A stretch of DNA of 64,000 bases from a bacterium (GTDB lineage Bacteria; Electryoneota; Electryoneia; Electryoneales; Electryoneaceae): positions 1 through 64,000 of the forward strand of contig JAHLLB010000005.1 of NCBI GenBank assembly GCA_020444425.1, written 5' to 3'. Below are positions 27,100 to 35,455 of the stretch, piece by piece. Position 1 is the first letter of the stretch. Each line of letters begins with the position of its first letter. Made by a program: the position numbers and the translations under genes. The notes under the pieces were generated by a model. The model made no database searches. It was not told where the DNA came from and saw only the letters and a list, made by a program, of their open reading frames with translations.

Positions 27100-27672
27100 A
27101 TGTTCACCGTCAGCAAACTGGCGCGAAAGCACAACCTGAGCCGCACGACGCTGCTGTATTACGACCGCATCGGACTGCTCAACCCGTCGGTACGCACGGA
27201 GAAAAACTATCGTCTGTACTCCGAGGACGATGACATCCGGCTCGCCCGCATCTGCCGCTTTCGCAAGCTCGGTTTGACCCTGACCCAGATCCAGGACCTG
27301 CTCGCGGACGAACAATCCTCGCAGGCCGCGGCGATGCTCGAGGAACGGTTCGACTCGGTCACCCGTGAGATCGAAACCCTGTCGTTGCAGCAGCAGGCGA
27401 TCGCGAATTTGCTGAAACGGCCGGATCTGCTGGTAAAACAGGTCAGTCGCGATTATGTTGATCCGCACGGGTTGCTGTCCGTCATTCGCGAGGCGGGCTT
27501 CTCGGACACGGAAATGCATCAGTGGCATGTCGCGTTCGAACGGCTCAACCCGGACGCGCACCAGAAATTCCTCGAGCTGCTCGGAGTGGACGAACGGCAG
27601 ATCCGGATGGTGCGCGAGATGGTCCGTAAACAGGTGAACGGTCCCCCGGTCAAGCTGAAATCAGGTACATGA
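27100..27672 (+). CDS. MerR family transcriptional regulator
   Basis: 190 aa. The N-terminal winged helix-turn-helix FTVSKLARKHNLSRTTLLYY, then DRIGLLNPSVRTEKNYRLY and RFRKLGLTLTQIQDLL, is classic MerR. A coiled-coil dimer helix follows, and a C-terminal domain of about 80 residues lacks the cysteines of metal sensors, so the inducer is probably organic or a protein. The target is unknown; the nearby SRPBCC or DUF72 gene is possible. Confidence 0.9.
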   Translation: MFTVSKLARKHNLSRTTLLYYDRIGLLNPSVRTEKNYRLYSEDDDIRLARICRFRKLGLTLTQIQDLLADEQSSQAAAMLEERFDSVTREIETLSLQQQAIANLLKRPDLLVKQVSRDYVDPHGLLSVIREAGFSDTEMHQWHVAFERLNPDAHQKFLELLGVDERQIRMVREMVRKQVNGPPVKLKSGT

Positions 27673-27748
27673 CATGCCCCAGCGACCCGCCGTCTGATTG
27701 GCGGTTCGCAGAGCCAGTCACTCCAATTGGGAGTGAATGTGGTGTGTA

Positions 27749-27781
27749 TGCCTCGACCAGCTTGCTGGTCGGGATTATCCG
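27749..27781 (+). repeat. Hairpin-family element (GACCAGC stem)
   Basis: CGACCAGC-TTG-CTGGTCG followed by GGGATTATCCG, between merR and the DUF72 gene. It has the same plan as the elements at 14053, 14095, 25049 and 28801. Confidence 0.85.
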
Positions 27782-27861
27782 ACGCCGGAATAGCTGCAGT
27801 TGGCTGGCCCGGGTCGTCAGATTACCCGGGTGATCAAACGTCGACAAACAAAACCGAACCC

Positions 27862-28752
27862 ATGGCCCAACAATCCCTGCCCCTCGAACACGGCGACACC
27901 TACCCCGGCGACGAGATCGTCTGGATGGGCACGTCCTCGTTCAGCGAAAAGGACTGGGTTGGCGTCTTCTATCCGGAGGGCACGCAGCCGCGCGACTTCC
28001 TCGCGTACTACGCGAAACAGTACCGCACGGTTGAAATCGACGCCACGTACTACGGCATCCCGAGAACGTCCACCGTCGAACGCTGGGCCGAGGTCACACC
28101 CGACCATTTTCTCTTCTGCGCCAAGTTCCCGAAGGACATCGTACACGCCGGCGCGAAAGCCGCCCCCGACCCGGCCAAATTGCTCGATCCGGACACGACC
28201 TACCCGATCCGTGACCATTTCCTGCATGCGATGGACCGCTTGGGCGACAAACGCGGCCCGCTTCTGATCCAGTTCCCGTATTTCAACAAAAAGGCGTTCC
28301 CGGACGAAGAGGTCTTCTTCAGCAAGCTGGACCGTTTTCTCGCCGACCTGCCGCGCGACAACGACCGCGAGTTTGCCGTCGAAATCCGCAACAAGGCATG
28401 GCTCAGCGACGATTTCTTCACGCTGCTGCGTGAACACAAGGTCGCGCCAGCATTGGTCGACCAGGCGTGGATGCCGCACGGGGAGGACGTCGTCAAACGC
28501 TGGGATCCGTTAACCGTCGACTGGGCCTACATCCGGCTGCTCGGCGACCGGAAGAAGACTGAGGAACTGGTCGAACGCTGGGACAAAGAGGTCCTCGACT
28601 ACACCGAATCGCTCACCCGCTGGGCCGCATTGCTAAAACAGTTTCGCACGTCCGGCAACCTGAAACGTATCCTCGTCTACGCCAACAACCACTACGCCGG
28701 CCATGCGCCCGCCACACTCCGCAGGCTGAATGCGTTGTACACTCAGTCCTGA
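27862..28752 (+). CDS. DUF72 family protein
   Basis: 296 aa. IVWMGTSSFSEKDWVGVFYP at the start, followed by VEIDATYYGIPRTSTVERWA, FLFCAKFPKDI and the C-terminal YANNHYAGHAPAT are the conserved blocks of the DUF72 (YecE) family, a TIM-barrel-like fold of unknown activity. ATG 27862 gives the family's N-terminus; an upstream in-frame ATG would run through the hairpin repeat. No operon partner is evident. Confidence 0.92.
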   Translation: MAQQSLPLEHGDTYPGDEIVWMGTSSFSEKDWVGVFYPEGTQPRDFLAYYAKQYRTVEIDATYYGIPRTSTVERWAEVTPDHFLFCAKFPKDIVHAGAKAAPDPAKLLDPDTTYPIRDHFLHAMDRLGDKRGPLLIQFPYFNKKAFPDEEVFFSKLDRFLADLPRDNDREFAVEIRNKAWLSDDFFTLLREHKVAPALVDQAWMPHGEDVVKRWDPLTVDWAYIRLLGDRKKTEELVERWDKEVLDYTESLTRWAALLKQFRTSGNLKRILVYANNHYAGHAPATLRRLNALYTQS

Positions 28753-28951
28753 GTCCTGAGACCGAGGGCTGTGGGCTGCGGACTACGGGCTGCAGGCGTC
28801 TGCCCCGACGAGCTTGCTCGTCGGGATCATCCACCGGTTCCTGGGACACGGTGTCCCCGAAGTGTCCCCGTTAGATGCCCAATACATTTCTGTCGTGCAG
28901 ACTTATGACAACTTGGCAACGTTCGGGATTCAAGGAAATTTCGGCTGTCGC

Positions 28952-29053
28952 GTCATTCCGAACGGAACGAAGAGAAGTGAAGAAGATCCAGATTATCTAT
29001 GGGTTACAACTATTGGTTTTTAGAAAAGTTGGACCTTCTTGGCTCAGAATGAC
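28952..29053 (+). repeat. Inverted-repeat element, copy E
   Basis: 102 bp bounded by GTCATTCCGAACGG and CTCAGAATGAC. The left arm contains GAAGTGAAGAAGATCCAG. The right arm has only a short GGC insert where other copies carry a GC-rich nested hairpin. Same orientation as the copies at 46375 and 46912. Confidence 0.85.
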
Positions 29054-29088
29054 ACCCTTGGCAATCCGGGGGTTTGTCAAGGATCTGA

Positions 29089-29112
29089 AACGCCCGGCAT
29101 CAGCCGGGCGTT
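29089..29112. terminator. Terminator of the glutamine synthetase gene
   Basis: A perfect 10-bp stem AACGCCCGGC/GCCGGGCGTT with a 4-base loop lies 50 bases beyond the stop codon. The A-rich flank on the plus strand gives TTTC on the minus transcript. Confidence 0.7.
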
Positions 29113-29161
29113 CATCGTATCCATCGTTCCGAATATTCCGTGTCTTCCATGGTTGTAGCGG

Positions 29162-30571
29162 TTAGCTCATCGATTCGTACACACCGACCAGTTTGTCGAT
29201 CACATGTTCAGGGAAGACACCGCCCGCGACCAGCGCGTTCCGGTGTTCCTTCAGCTGCACACCGACCTCCGCCTGTGTGTGCGGCACCTTGCCGACCTTG
29301 TTGCCAGCGTCCACATTTTCCACGCTCGACAGGCGCAGGAACTCGTCAATATCCTCCATCGCCTTGCCCGCGACAAACGCCTGCGCGATGCCAGCGAGCA
29401 GCAGGTGCGGGTGCGCGGAACCGTCCGGCAGACGGAACTCAATCGTCGGCGGACTCACCGGCTTGCCCTCGGCGTTCAACGCCAGCATCGGCAACCGAAT
29501 CAACGCCTTGCGGTTGAACCGGCCCCAGGTCACCGTGTTCGGCGCTTCCTTGCCCTGCGTCAGCCGCACGAACGAATTCTCTTCCGTATTCCCGAACGCC
29601 ATCAACGCGCCGCCGATCCGGCTCAAGCCACCGATCAGCCATTTGCCGACGTCGTACATCTCGCCAGTCGCGTCTTCGCCGCCACGGTGTACGCCATCCA
29701 CCACCGGCGACATGTGGAAATGCATCCCGGACCCGGCGTGCCCGGCCTTCAGGATCGGGTTGAACGAGCAGCGCATGCCCGCCTGACGCGCCAGATTCCG
29801 TAGCACCCACATGGTCAATGCCACCGCTTCCGCCGCTTCAGGCAACGGCAACAGCGCCAGCTCGATCTCATGTTGTTCCCAGATCGTCGGATCGTTGTCG
29901 GACGCTTCCACGTACCCGACCTCACTGTGTGCATACTTCAGCGGTACACCCATTTCCGACAGCAGCACCATCGCCTTGCGACGCACTTCCTCGCCAAACA
30001 CGAACGGGCTGGTCGCATGATAACCACGGTCGTCCGACCCGTAAAAGTCGGCTTCGTCCTTCGGCCGGCCGAGGAAGTATTCAACCTCGCCCAACGAGTA
30101 CAATTCAGCGCCGGTCTCGTCCTTTGCACGCGTGAACGCCTTGCGCACCATCGTGTCCGGGGATTCCGGCAATGGCAGCCGGTCAACGCCATAGTGCCCG
30201 CAGAGCAGACTCAGGGTCGGCACCGGCGAGAACGGATTGATGAACGCCGACGACACCCGCGGCCGCAGCACGATGTCCGACTTGCCGGTCCGGATTCCGA
30301 GATTGCCGAACAGGGAGGAGCCGTCCGCACGCTCGCCGCCGGTGACCACATTCTGCAGGTGGACAAAATCACGCGGGACAAAATCCAGCGTTTTCAGCCA
30401 GCCGTCACCGCCCATGTGCATCAGCGAAACCAGACGGATACCGTTGTCCCGCACAAACGAGATCAGGTCGTCGTCAGTCCATTCGCTGGACGGTTTCCCG
30501 AATTCCCGTTCCAACCGGGACGCCGGCAGGGTGGGCTGTGTCGAGGGCTCGTGTTTCTGAAACGGGTTCAT
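29162..30571 (-). CDS. Glutamine synthetase family protein (atypical)
   Basis: 469 aa. The catalytic core is recognisable: EVEYFLGRP, YVEASDNDPTIWEQHEIELA, the ATP/Glu site AGHAGSGMHFHMSP and IEFRLPDGSAHPHLLLAG. The loop usually reading PxNSYxRL is TEENSFVRLTQG here, and the N-terminal beta-grasp contains GDGWLKTLDFVPRDF, so it is a divergent branch. It may make glutamine or a gamma-glutamyl amide. ATG 30571 with CGGAG upstream was chosen; the open frame runs upstream for 128 codons without conserved sequence. Confidence 0.88.
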   Translation of the reverse strand: MNPFQKHEPSTQPTLPASRLEREFGKPSSEWTDDDLISFVRDNGIRLVSLMHMGGDGWLKTLDFVPRDFVHLQNVVTGGERADGSSLFGNLGIRTGKSDIVLRPRVSSAFINPFSPVPTLSLLCGHYGVDRLPLPESPDTMVRKAFTRAKDETGAELYSLGEVEYFLGRPKDEADFYGSDDRGYHATSPFVFGEEVRRKAMVLLSEMGVPLKYAHSEVGYVEASDNDPTIWEQHEIELALLPLPEAAEAVALTMWVLRNLARQAGMRCSFNPILKAGHAGSGMHFHMSPVVDGVHRGGEDATGEMYDVGKWLIGGLSRIGGALMAFGNTEENSFVRLTQGKEAPNTVTWGRFNRKALIRLPMLALNAEGKPVSPPTIEFRLPDGSAHPHLLLAGIAQAFVAGKAMEDIDEFLRLSSVENVDAGNKVGKVPHTQAEVGVQLKEHRNALVAGGVFPEHVIDKLVGVYESMS

Positions 30572-31131
30572 GCGTGCTCCGTGATCCGTGCGCGCACCCG
30601 GGTTGCTTGGTGACGACTCCGGTGCGGGACAAATCCCGTGATCCGAATGTGCATCGTTCACGCCGGGCGGCGAATCCTGAAATGGTGAAACCGGCGCACA
30701 ATCTACGGGTATCCGTATTTGCACGCAATGAGAGGATCTCTCGGACACCTGCAGAAAGGTGTGAGGTTTGAGGTGTGAGGTGTGAGCAAAACAAAAAGGG
30801 GCATCCTTGGCGCTGAACTCGAGCTGCAAACAAAAGGGGACATCTGCGGCACTGGACGCGGACTGGTCGATGTGAGCAAATCGATAGACATCCTCCGGGG
30901 AATCAATGCTGAGCACGACCTGTACCGGCAGGTGTCCCATATCCTGGCAAAGCAACAGTCAGCCGTCCGACGTCCAGTTTAGCCGAATACCTTTGTCTCG
31001 AATCTCACATCTCACATCTAGAATCTCATATCCCGTCCCGCCTCCCCCGTGTGACCGTCGTCCTTGCAACGCAACACCCCGCCTCGTATCCTAAGCCGCG
31101 AACACATAACCAAACTCAACGTGAGATACTG
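30572..31131. other. Intergenic region between divergent genes
   Basis: 560 bases with no supported gene. It holds heptad runs of the GAGGTGT type (about 30759-30785) and of the CTCACAT type (31003-31030), and two imperfect copies of a 27-base segment beginning AACAAAAAGGGGCATC (near 30789 and 30829). Promoters for both flanking genes must lie here but none is convincing. Confidence 0.65.
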
Positions 31132-32109
31132 ATGCTGTTGAACGAGCAGGAACAAGCCATCATCACCCGCGCAATGCTGAACGCCGCCAAGGCCACGCTG
31201 CTGGTACGTGAGGCCGGCGCGAAAGACGCGTCCTGGAGCAAGGAAGACAAGACACCGGTCACCATCGCCGACCTCGCCAGCCAGGCAATTCTGCTGCATG
31301 AAGTCGCGTCGATCCGTCCCAAGGATCGCGTCCACGCCGAAGAAGAAGCCGAAACCATCACGGATGAGGCGAAAGCGAACCCGGTTCGTGAGATCATCGA
31401 AGAAGTTACCGGCGCCAGCCTGTCCCTCGGCGAGCTGCGTGACCGGATCAGCTACCGTGGCGAAGGCACGTCCGGCGCCGACTGGTTCATCGACCCGATC
31501 GACGGCACCAAGGGTTATGTCGCCGGGCTGTTTTACGCCGTCGCGTGCGGACGTGCGGTCAACGGCGAGCTCAGCGAAGGCTGGATGGCGGTTCCGACCG
31601 GCGACACGCGGATGCAGGACATCACCGGCAAGCTGTTCCTCTCCCGGCAGGGAAAAGGCGTCAAACGCTTCAACATCGCCACCGGCGCGGAAGAAACCTT
31701 CACCCGACGTGACGCGCCGAAGCTCGCGGACGGCGGCCGTCTCGCGGTGATCGGCAGCCGCGCGCATGACAAGGTCGCCGCACCGGAGGGAGTTGACACC
31801 GACAAGTGGCAGGTGGAATTGTTCCCGATGGACTCGATGGCGAAATATGCCGCCCTCGCCACCGGCGCGGCGGAGGTTTACCCACGCAACCCGAGTCCGA
31901 AGTTCGGCGCGCAGTACTACTGGGATCACGCCGCAGGCGCGTTGCTGGTGGCCGAAGCCGGCGGCAAGATTACCGACCTCGAAGGCAAGCCGATTGACTG
32001 GACACAGGGCGACCGGATGACCGCCAACGAGGGCATTTTCGCTGCCAGCTCACAGGAACTGCACGAGCACTTCCAGCCGATCTTCGAGGCGCATGGGATG
32101 AAGAAGTAG
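31132..32109 (+). CDS. 3'(2'),5'-bisphosphate nucleotidase / inositol monophosphatase family
   Basis: 325 aa. The lithium-sensitive phosphatase motif WFIDPIDGTKGYV binds the metals, with KEDKTPVTIADLASQ and the C-terminal YYWDHAAGALLVAEAGG. The length, the KTPVT segment and the spacing are nearest to the eukaryotic-type Hal2/SAL1 enzymes that clear PAP from sulfate assimilation, rather than to short CysQ. ATG 31132 gives the family start. A terminator follows. Confidence 0.88.
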   Translation: MLLNEQEQAIITRAMLNAAKATLLVREAGAKDASWSKEDKTPVTIADLASQAILLHEVASIRPKDRVHAEEEAETITDEAKANPVREIIEEVTGASLSLGELRDRISYRGEGTSGADWFIDPIDGTKGYVAGLFYAVACGRAVNGELSEGWMAVPTGDTRMQDITGKLFLSRQGKGVKRFNIATGAEETFTRRDAPKLADGGRLAVIGSRAHDKVAAPEGVDTDKWQVELFPMDSMAKYAALATGAAEVYPRNPSPKFGAQYYWDHAAGALLVAEAGGKITDLEGKPIDWTQGDRMTANEGIFAASSQELHEHFQPIFEAHGMKK

Positions 32110-32152
32110 ACGCAGCTTGCTTGCTATTTGAGCCAGCTATCAGGATATTTCT

Positions 32153-32206
32153 ACGGGACAGCAACCTGGAGCGATTCATGTCTCATGTTGCCGTCCCGTT
32201 TTGTCT
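32153..32206 (+). terminator. Rho-independent terminator after the bisphosphate nucleotidase gene
   Basis: The arms ACGGGACAGCAAC (32153-32165) and GTTGCCGTCCCGT (32187-32199) form a 13-bp stem with one mismatch, followed by TTTGTCTT. Confidence 0.75.
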
Positions 32207-32245
32207 TGTCGAATTCTGACACGCGAATCCCTGGGGGAGGGCATT

Positions 32246-33724
32246 ATGAGCACGAAGACACGTCGCACAGTTTTCATGATATTGCTGGGTCTCTGCATGC
32301 CTGTAGCACTGATCGCGCAGATTGAGTGGGAAAGAACGGATATCACCACTGAGTTTGTGGGAGCGTATGCCGTGCATGCCGGGGACATTGATGGCGATGG
32401 CGATATGGACGTCATCGGTGCTGCAGCAATTGACGATGGTATCACATGGTGGGAAAATCTCAATGGGGAAGGAACGGACTGGGGGGAACACCCCGTAGGC
32501 GGAGTCGTCAGTATCGCGTCCGACGTTGACGCAGCGGATGTGAATGGCGATGGTCATATGGACATTCTGGGCACATCTTACTATTCCAATGAAATCACCT
32601 GGTGGGAAAATCCTGGAAACAATACAGATCCATGGTGGGGACACCTTGTCGAAGGGCTTGGTGGCGCATACAGCGTTTCTCCAGCGGATATCAACAATGA
32701 CGGATACATGGATCTGGTTGCCGCAGCGGTCTCAGACAACCTGCTTGCCTGGTATGAAAATTTGGACGGTTCCGGTTGGCAATGGTTGTCGCATCAGATC
32801 GTGGCAGAATTTGATGAGGCCTATTCCGTCCATGTGGCAGACATGGATAACGATGGTGACATTGATGTTCTGGGATCAGCAGCACATGACAATGATATCG
32901 CCTGGTGGGCGAATGAAGACGGTGTCGGTTTGACTTGGGTCAGACATAATGTTGACACCAGTTTTGATGGTGTTACAAGCGTTTATGCTGAAGACATCGA
33001 CGGTGACGGTGACTTGGATGTACTCGGTGCTGGTTCACGCTCTGATGCGATTACATGGTGGAAAAATCTGGGAGGGACTGGTCAGAATTGGTCGGAACGG
33101 ACAATCAATAGTGATTTTGATGGGGCTTACGAAGTCCACGCAGATGATGTGGATGGTGATGGAGACATCGATGTGTTGGGGGCTGCGATTGGGGACAATG
33201 AAATCGCATGGTGGGATAATCTGACCGGCACTGGTTTATACTGGCAAAAACATAGACTTACAGGTTCGTTTGACTATGCTTCTGATGTGTACACAGCTGA
33301 TTTGAATGGAGATGGACTTACTGATATTCTGGGGACATCTTATTACACCAATACGATCGCAGCCTGGCTTCAGGTGCGTCTGCCCTCCGATGGTGTCGTG
33401 GTTGTCAATATCATTCCGGCCGAATTCCCAATGGTTGTCCAGCACGGCGAGAGTATCACCTATACACTTGAACTGACTGTAAGCTTGGACCAACCTCAGG
33501 CCGGATATATCTGGAGTTCGGTAACACTGCCAAACGGACGTGTAGCTGGGCCTGTCAACGGTATCAACTATCTGTTCACGCCGGGGACAATAACCTTCCA
33601 GAATTTGCAACAGGTCATCCCATTTGCTGTTCCGGCTGGGGTCTATGAGTGGATTGTGAAAGTTGGTCCGGGTTTGGGAAACCCGATCCATGCTGACTCA
33701 TTTCATTTTCTTGTTCTTGAATAA
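32246..33724 (+). CDS. Secreted VCBS/FG-GAP repeat protein
   Basis: 492 aa. A signal peptide ends near PVALIAQ. Seven repeats of about 46 residues follow, each with a calcium-type loop such as DIDGDGDMDVIG or DVDGDGDIDVLG and a WWEN/WWDN segment; together they probably form a seven-bladed propeller. The last 110 residues are a separate beta domain with LPNGRVAGPVNG and VPAGVYEW. Similar domains occur in the proteins at 55429 and 58236. No YPNPFN sorting domain. ATG 32246 follows GGGGGAGG. Lower GC than neighbours. Confidence 0.85.
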   Translation: MSTKTRRTVFMILLGLCMPVALIAQIEWERTDITTEFVGAYAVHAGDIDGDGDMDVIGAAAIDDGITWWENLNGEGTDWGEHPVGGVVSIASDVDAADVNGDGHMDILGTSYYSNEITWWENPGNNTDPWWGHLVEGLGGAYSVSPADINNDGYMDLVAAAVSDNLLAWYENLDGSGWQWLSHQIVAEFDEAYSVHVADMDNDGDIDVLGSAAHDNDIAWWANEDGVGLTWVRHNVDTSFDGVTSVYAEDIDGDGDLDVLGAGSRSDAITWWKNLGGTGQNWSERTINSDFDGAYEVHADDVDGDGDIDVLGAAIGDNEIAWWDNLTGTGLYWQKHRLTGSFDYASDVYTADLNGDGLTDILGTSYYTNTIAAWLQVRLPSDGVVVVNIIPAEFPMVVQHGESITYTLELTVSLDQPQAGYIWSSVTLPNGRVAGPVNGINYLFTPGTITFQNLQQVIPFAVPAGVYEWIVKVGPGLGNPIHADSFHFLVLE

Positions 33725-33789
33725 ATGAAACCATTAGGAGAGACGGATGGAAAGTCGATTGGACCGATAAGCTTGAAAATGGCTGTTCC

Positions 33790-34332
33790 TTATAACAAAT
33801 CCGCATCCTTCAGCAACGGCTGCTGACGGTCCTTGTCGCTGAGGATCAAGCGCATCCCGTCCACCGGCCAGTCGATCCCGATCACCGGATCGTTCCACAA
33901 CACCCCACGATCATCGCTCTGGTCGTAGTAGTCGGTGCACTTGTAGGAAAACACGCAGGTCTCGCTGAGCACGACGAACCCGTGCGCGAAGCCCGGCGGC
34001 ACCCACAGCTGGTTCTTGCGTTCGGCGCTGAGCGTGCGGCCGACCCACCGGCCGAAGGTTGGCGAGTCCCGGCGAATATCGACCGCGACGTCAAACACTT
34101 CGCCCTCGATCACACGCACCAGCTTGCCCTGCGGCTTCGTCTTCTGGAAATGCAACCCGCGCAACACACCCCGGCGTGAACGGCTTTCGTTATCCTGCAC
34201 AAACGGCAGATCGATCCCACCCGCCGCATACCGTTCCTGCTGGAAGGTTTCGAGGAAATACCCGCGTTCGTCGCCGAAGACATCCGGCACGATCTCAATC
34301 ACATCCGGAATCTCTGTCGGAAGGAACTTCAT
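33790..34332 (-). CDS. rfbC: dTDP-4-dehydrorhamnose 3,5-epimerase
   Basis: 180 aa cupin enzyme of dTDP-L-rhamnose synthesis. Signatures: ERGYFLETFQQERY, FVQDNESRSRRGVLRGLHFQ with the catalytic His, GEVFDVAVDIRRDSPTFG and LWVPPGFAHGFVVLSE. The length is normal. ATG 34332 gives the standard MKFLPTEIPDV start. The other rml genes are not adjacent, so it is a lone member of the pathway in this window. Confidence 0.95.
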   Translation of the reverse strand: MKFLPTEIPDVIEIVPDVFGDERGYFLETFQQERYAAGGIDLPFVQDNESRSRRGVLRGLHFQKTKPQGKLVRVIEGEVFDVAVDIRRDSPTFGRWVGRTLSAERKNQLWVPPGFAHGFVVLSETCVFSYKCTDYYDQSDDRGVLWNDPVIGIDWPVDGMRLILSDKDRQQPLLKDADLL

Positions 34333-34347
34333 GGTCCGCCTTTTGTT

Positions 34348-34382
34348 ACCGATTACCGACAACCGTAAACCGGCCACCGGCT
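34348..34382. repeat. Short ACCGNNN heptamer array
   Basis: Five heptads (ACCGATT, ACCGACA, ACCGTAA, ACCGGCC, ACCGGCT) fill the gap between the rfbC start and the lptG stop. Same family as the array at 1-57. Confidence 0.8.
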
Positions 34383-35455
34383 TACCTTGGCGCACGGTAG
34401 TACAGGAATATCCCGATGAAGAAGAAGAGGATGTTTCCCATCCACGACGCGAGGAACGGGTCGATCATCTCCTTGTAGCCGAACACCTTGCCCATCTGCA
34501 TGATGCCGAAGAAGATGAAGCTGATGAGCAACGAAATCATCACGCCGAAGATTACGCCCGATCGTCGCCGCACCGCACTCACCGGCACACCGAACAGCAC
34601 AATGATCACTCCCGCGAATGGCAGCGCCACCTTCGAATAAATGTCCACTCGCCACCGTGTCGCGGTGCCTCCGGTGGATTCGATCCGTTCCGCGAAACGG
34701 ATCAATTCCTCCATGCTCATCTCTTCCGGTTCAACTTGCAATTCGACCATGTCGGAGGGGATGACGTTGAGCTCAATCGACCGCTGTTCTTCCTCGCTGA
34801 CCTGTTCGCCTTCGGGTCCGAACGTGCGCACGACCACATTGTGCAACACCCAGTGATCGTTCTTCCACGACATCGACCGTGCGTTGATCCGCAGCTGGAT
34901 CGCGCCGGCTTCGAACTCGTACAAATCGACTCCGTAGCCGGTTTCCTTCGCCGGCTGATACAGGTCGAGGTGCAGCACGCGCCCGGGCTGATCCTGCAGG
35001 TACACCTGCCCCTGGTTCGTCAGCCGCCAGTCTTCCTGCATCCGGACCTGCTCACGCCAGATCTTCAACCGTTCCCGGTTCATGTCCGGAACAATCGTCT
35101 CGCCCCACCAGAACATGAACGCTGAGAGCACAAACGCCATCGTGGTCAGCAGCATCAGGTGACGCCGCAGCGGAATGCCCGACGCCGTCATCGCCATCAG
35201 CTCGTTGGTCGTCGTCAGCCCGCCGATGCAGAACATCGTGCCGAGCAGCATCGCCACCGGGTAGATCTGGTAGACGATGAACGGGACATAGAGCAGGTAG
35301 TACCGCCCGATCTCCGACCACGGTACATCCTTGTCGAGGAACTTGTCGAGGTTCTCGATCGGGTCGATGATCAGGTAGATGGCCAGGGACGCCAAAACCG
35401 CGAAGAAGAAGAACGTCAGGAACCTTTTCGCCACATAGCGGTCGAGGATCGCCAT
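34382..35455 (-). CDS. lptG: LptF/LptG family LPS-export permease (LptG-like)
   Basis: 357 aa inner-membrane permease of the YjgP/YjgQ family. It starts MAILDRYVAKRFLTFFFFAV. Transmembrane segments lie near the N-terminus, near residues 55-75 and 100-120, and three at the C-terminus (LPFAGVIIVLFGVPVSAVRR, then FGVMISLLISFIFFGIM). A beta-jellyroll periplasmic domain separates the two sets. With its partner it moves LPS from the inner membrane to the Lpt bridge. The start overlaps the upstream gene's stop (TGATG). Confidence 0.9.
   Translation of the reverse strand: MAILDRYVAKRFLTFFFFAVLASLAIYLIIDPIENLDKFLDKDVPWSEIGRYYLLYVPFIVYQIYPVAMLLGTMFCIGGLTTTNELMAMTASGIPLRRHLMLLTTMAFVLSAFMFWWGETIVPDMNRERLKIWREQVRMQEDWRLTNQGQVYLQDQPGRVLHLDLYQPAKETGYGVDLYEFEAGAIQLRINARSMSWKNDHWVLHNVVVRTFGPEGEQVSEEEQRSIELNVIPSDMVELQVEPEEMSMEELIRFAERIESTGGTATRWRVDIYSKVALPFAGVIIVLFGVPVSAVRRRSGVIFGVMISLLISFIFFGIMQMGKVFGYKEMIDPFLASWMGNILFFFIGIFLYYRAPR

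Larger units (their letters stand above)
28753..29161. other. Intergenic region with heptads, hairpins and an inverted-repeat element
   Basis: 409 bases. Heptads of the GGGCTGN type lie at about 28765-28800, a hairpin-family element (GACGAGC stem) at about 28801-28833, a GGGGACAC-type hairpin at 28843-28869, an inverted-repeat element at 28952-29053 and a terminator at 29089-29112. No gene is supported. Confidence 0.85.

Noticed and set aside
30572-30955. In-frame N-terminal extension of glutamine synthetase by 128 codons
   Set aside because: The extension runs through intergenic repeats and has no conserved sequence; ATG 30571 has a ribosome site.
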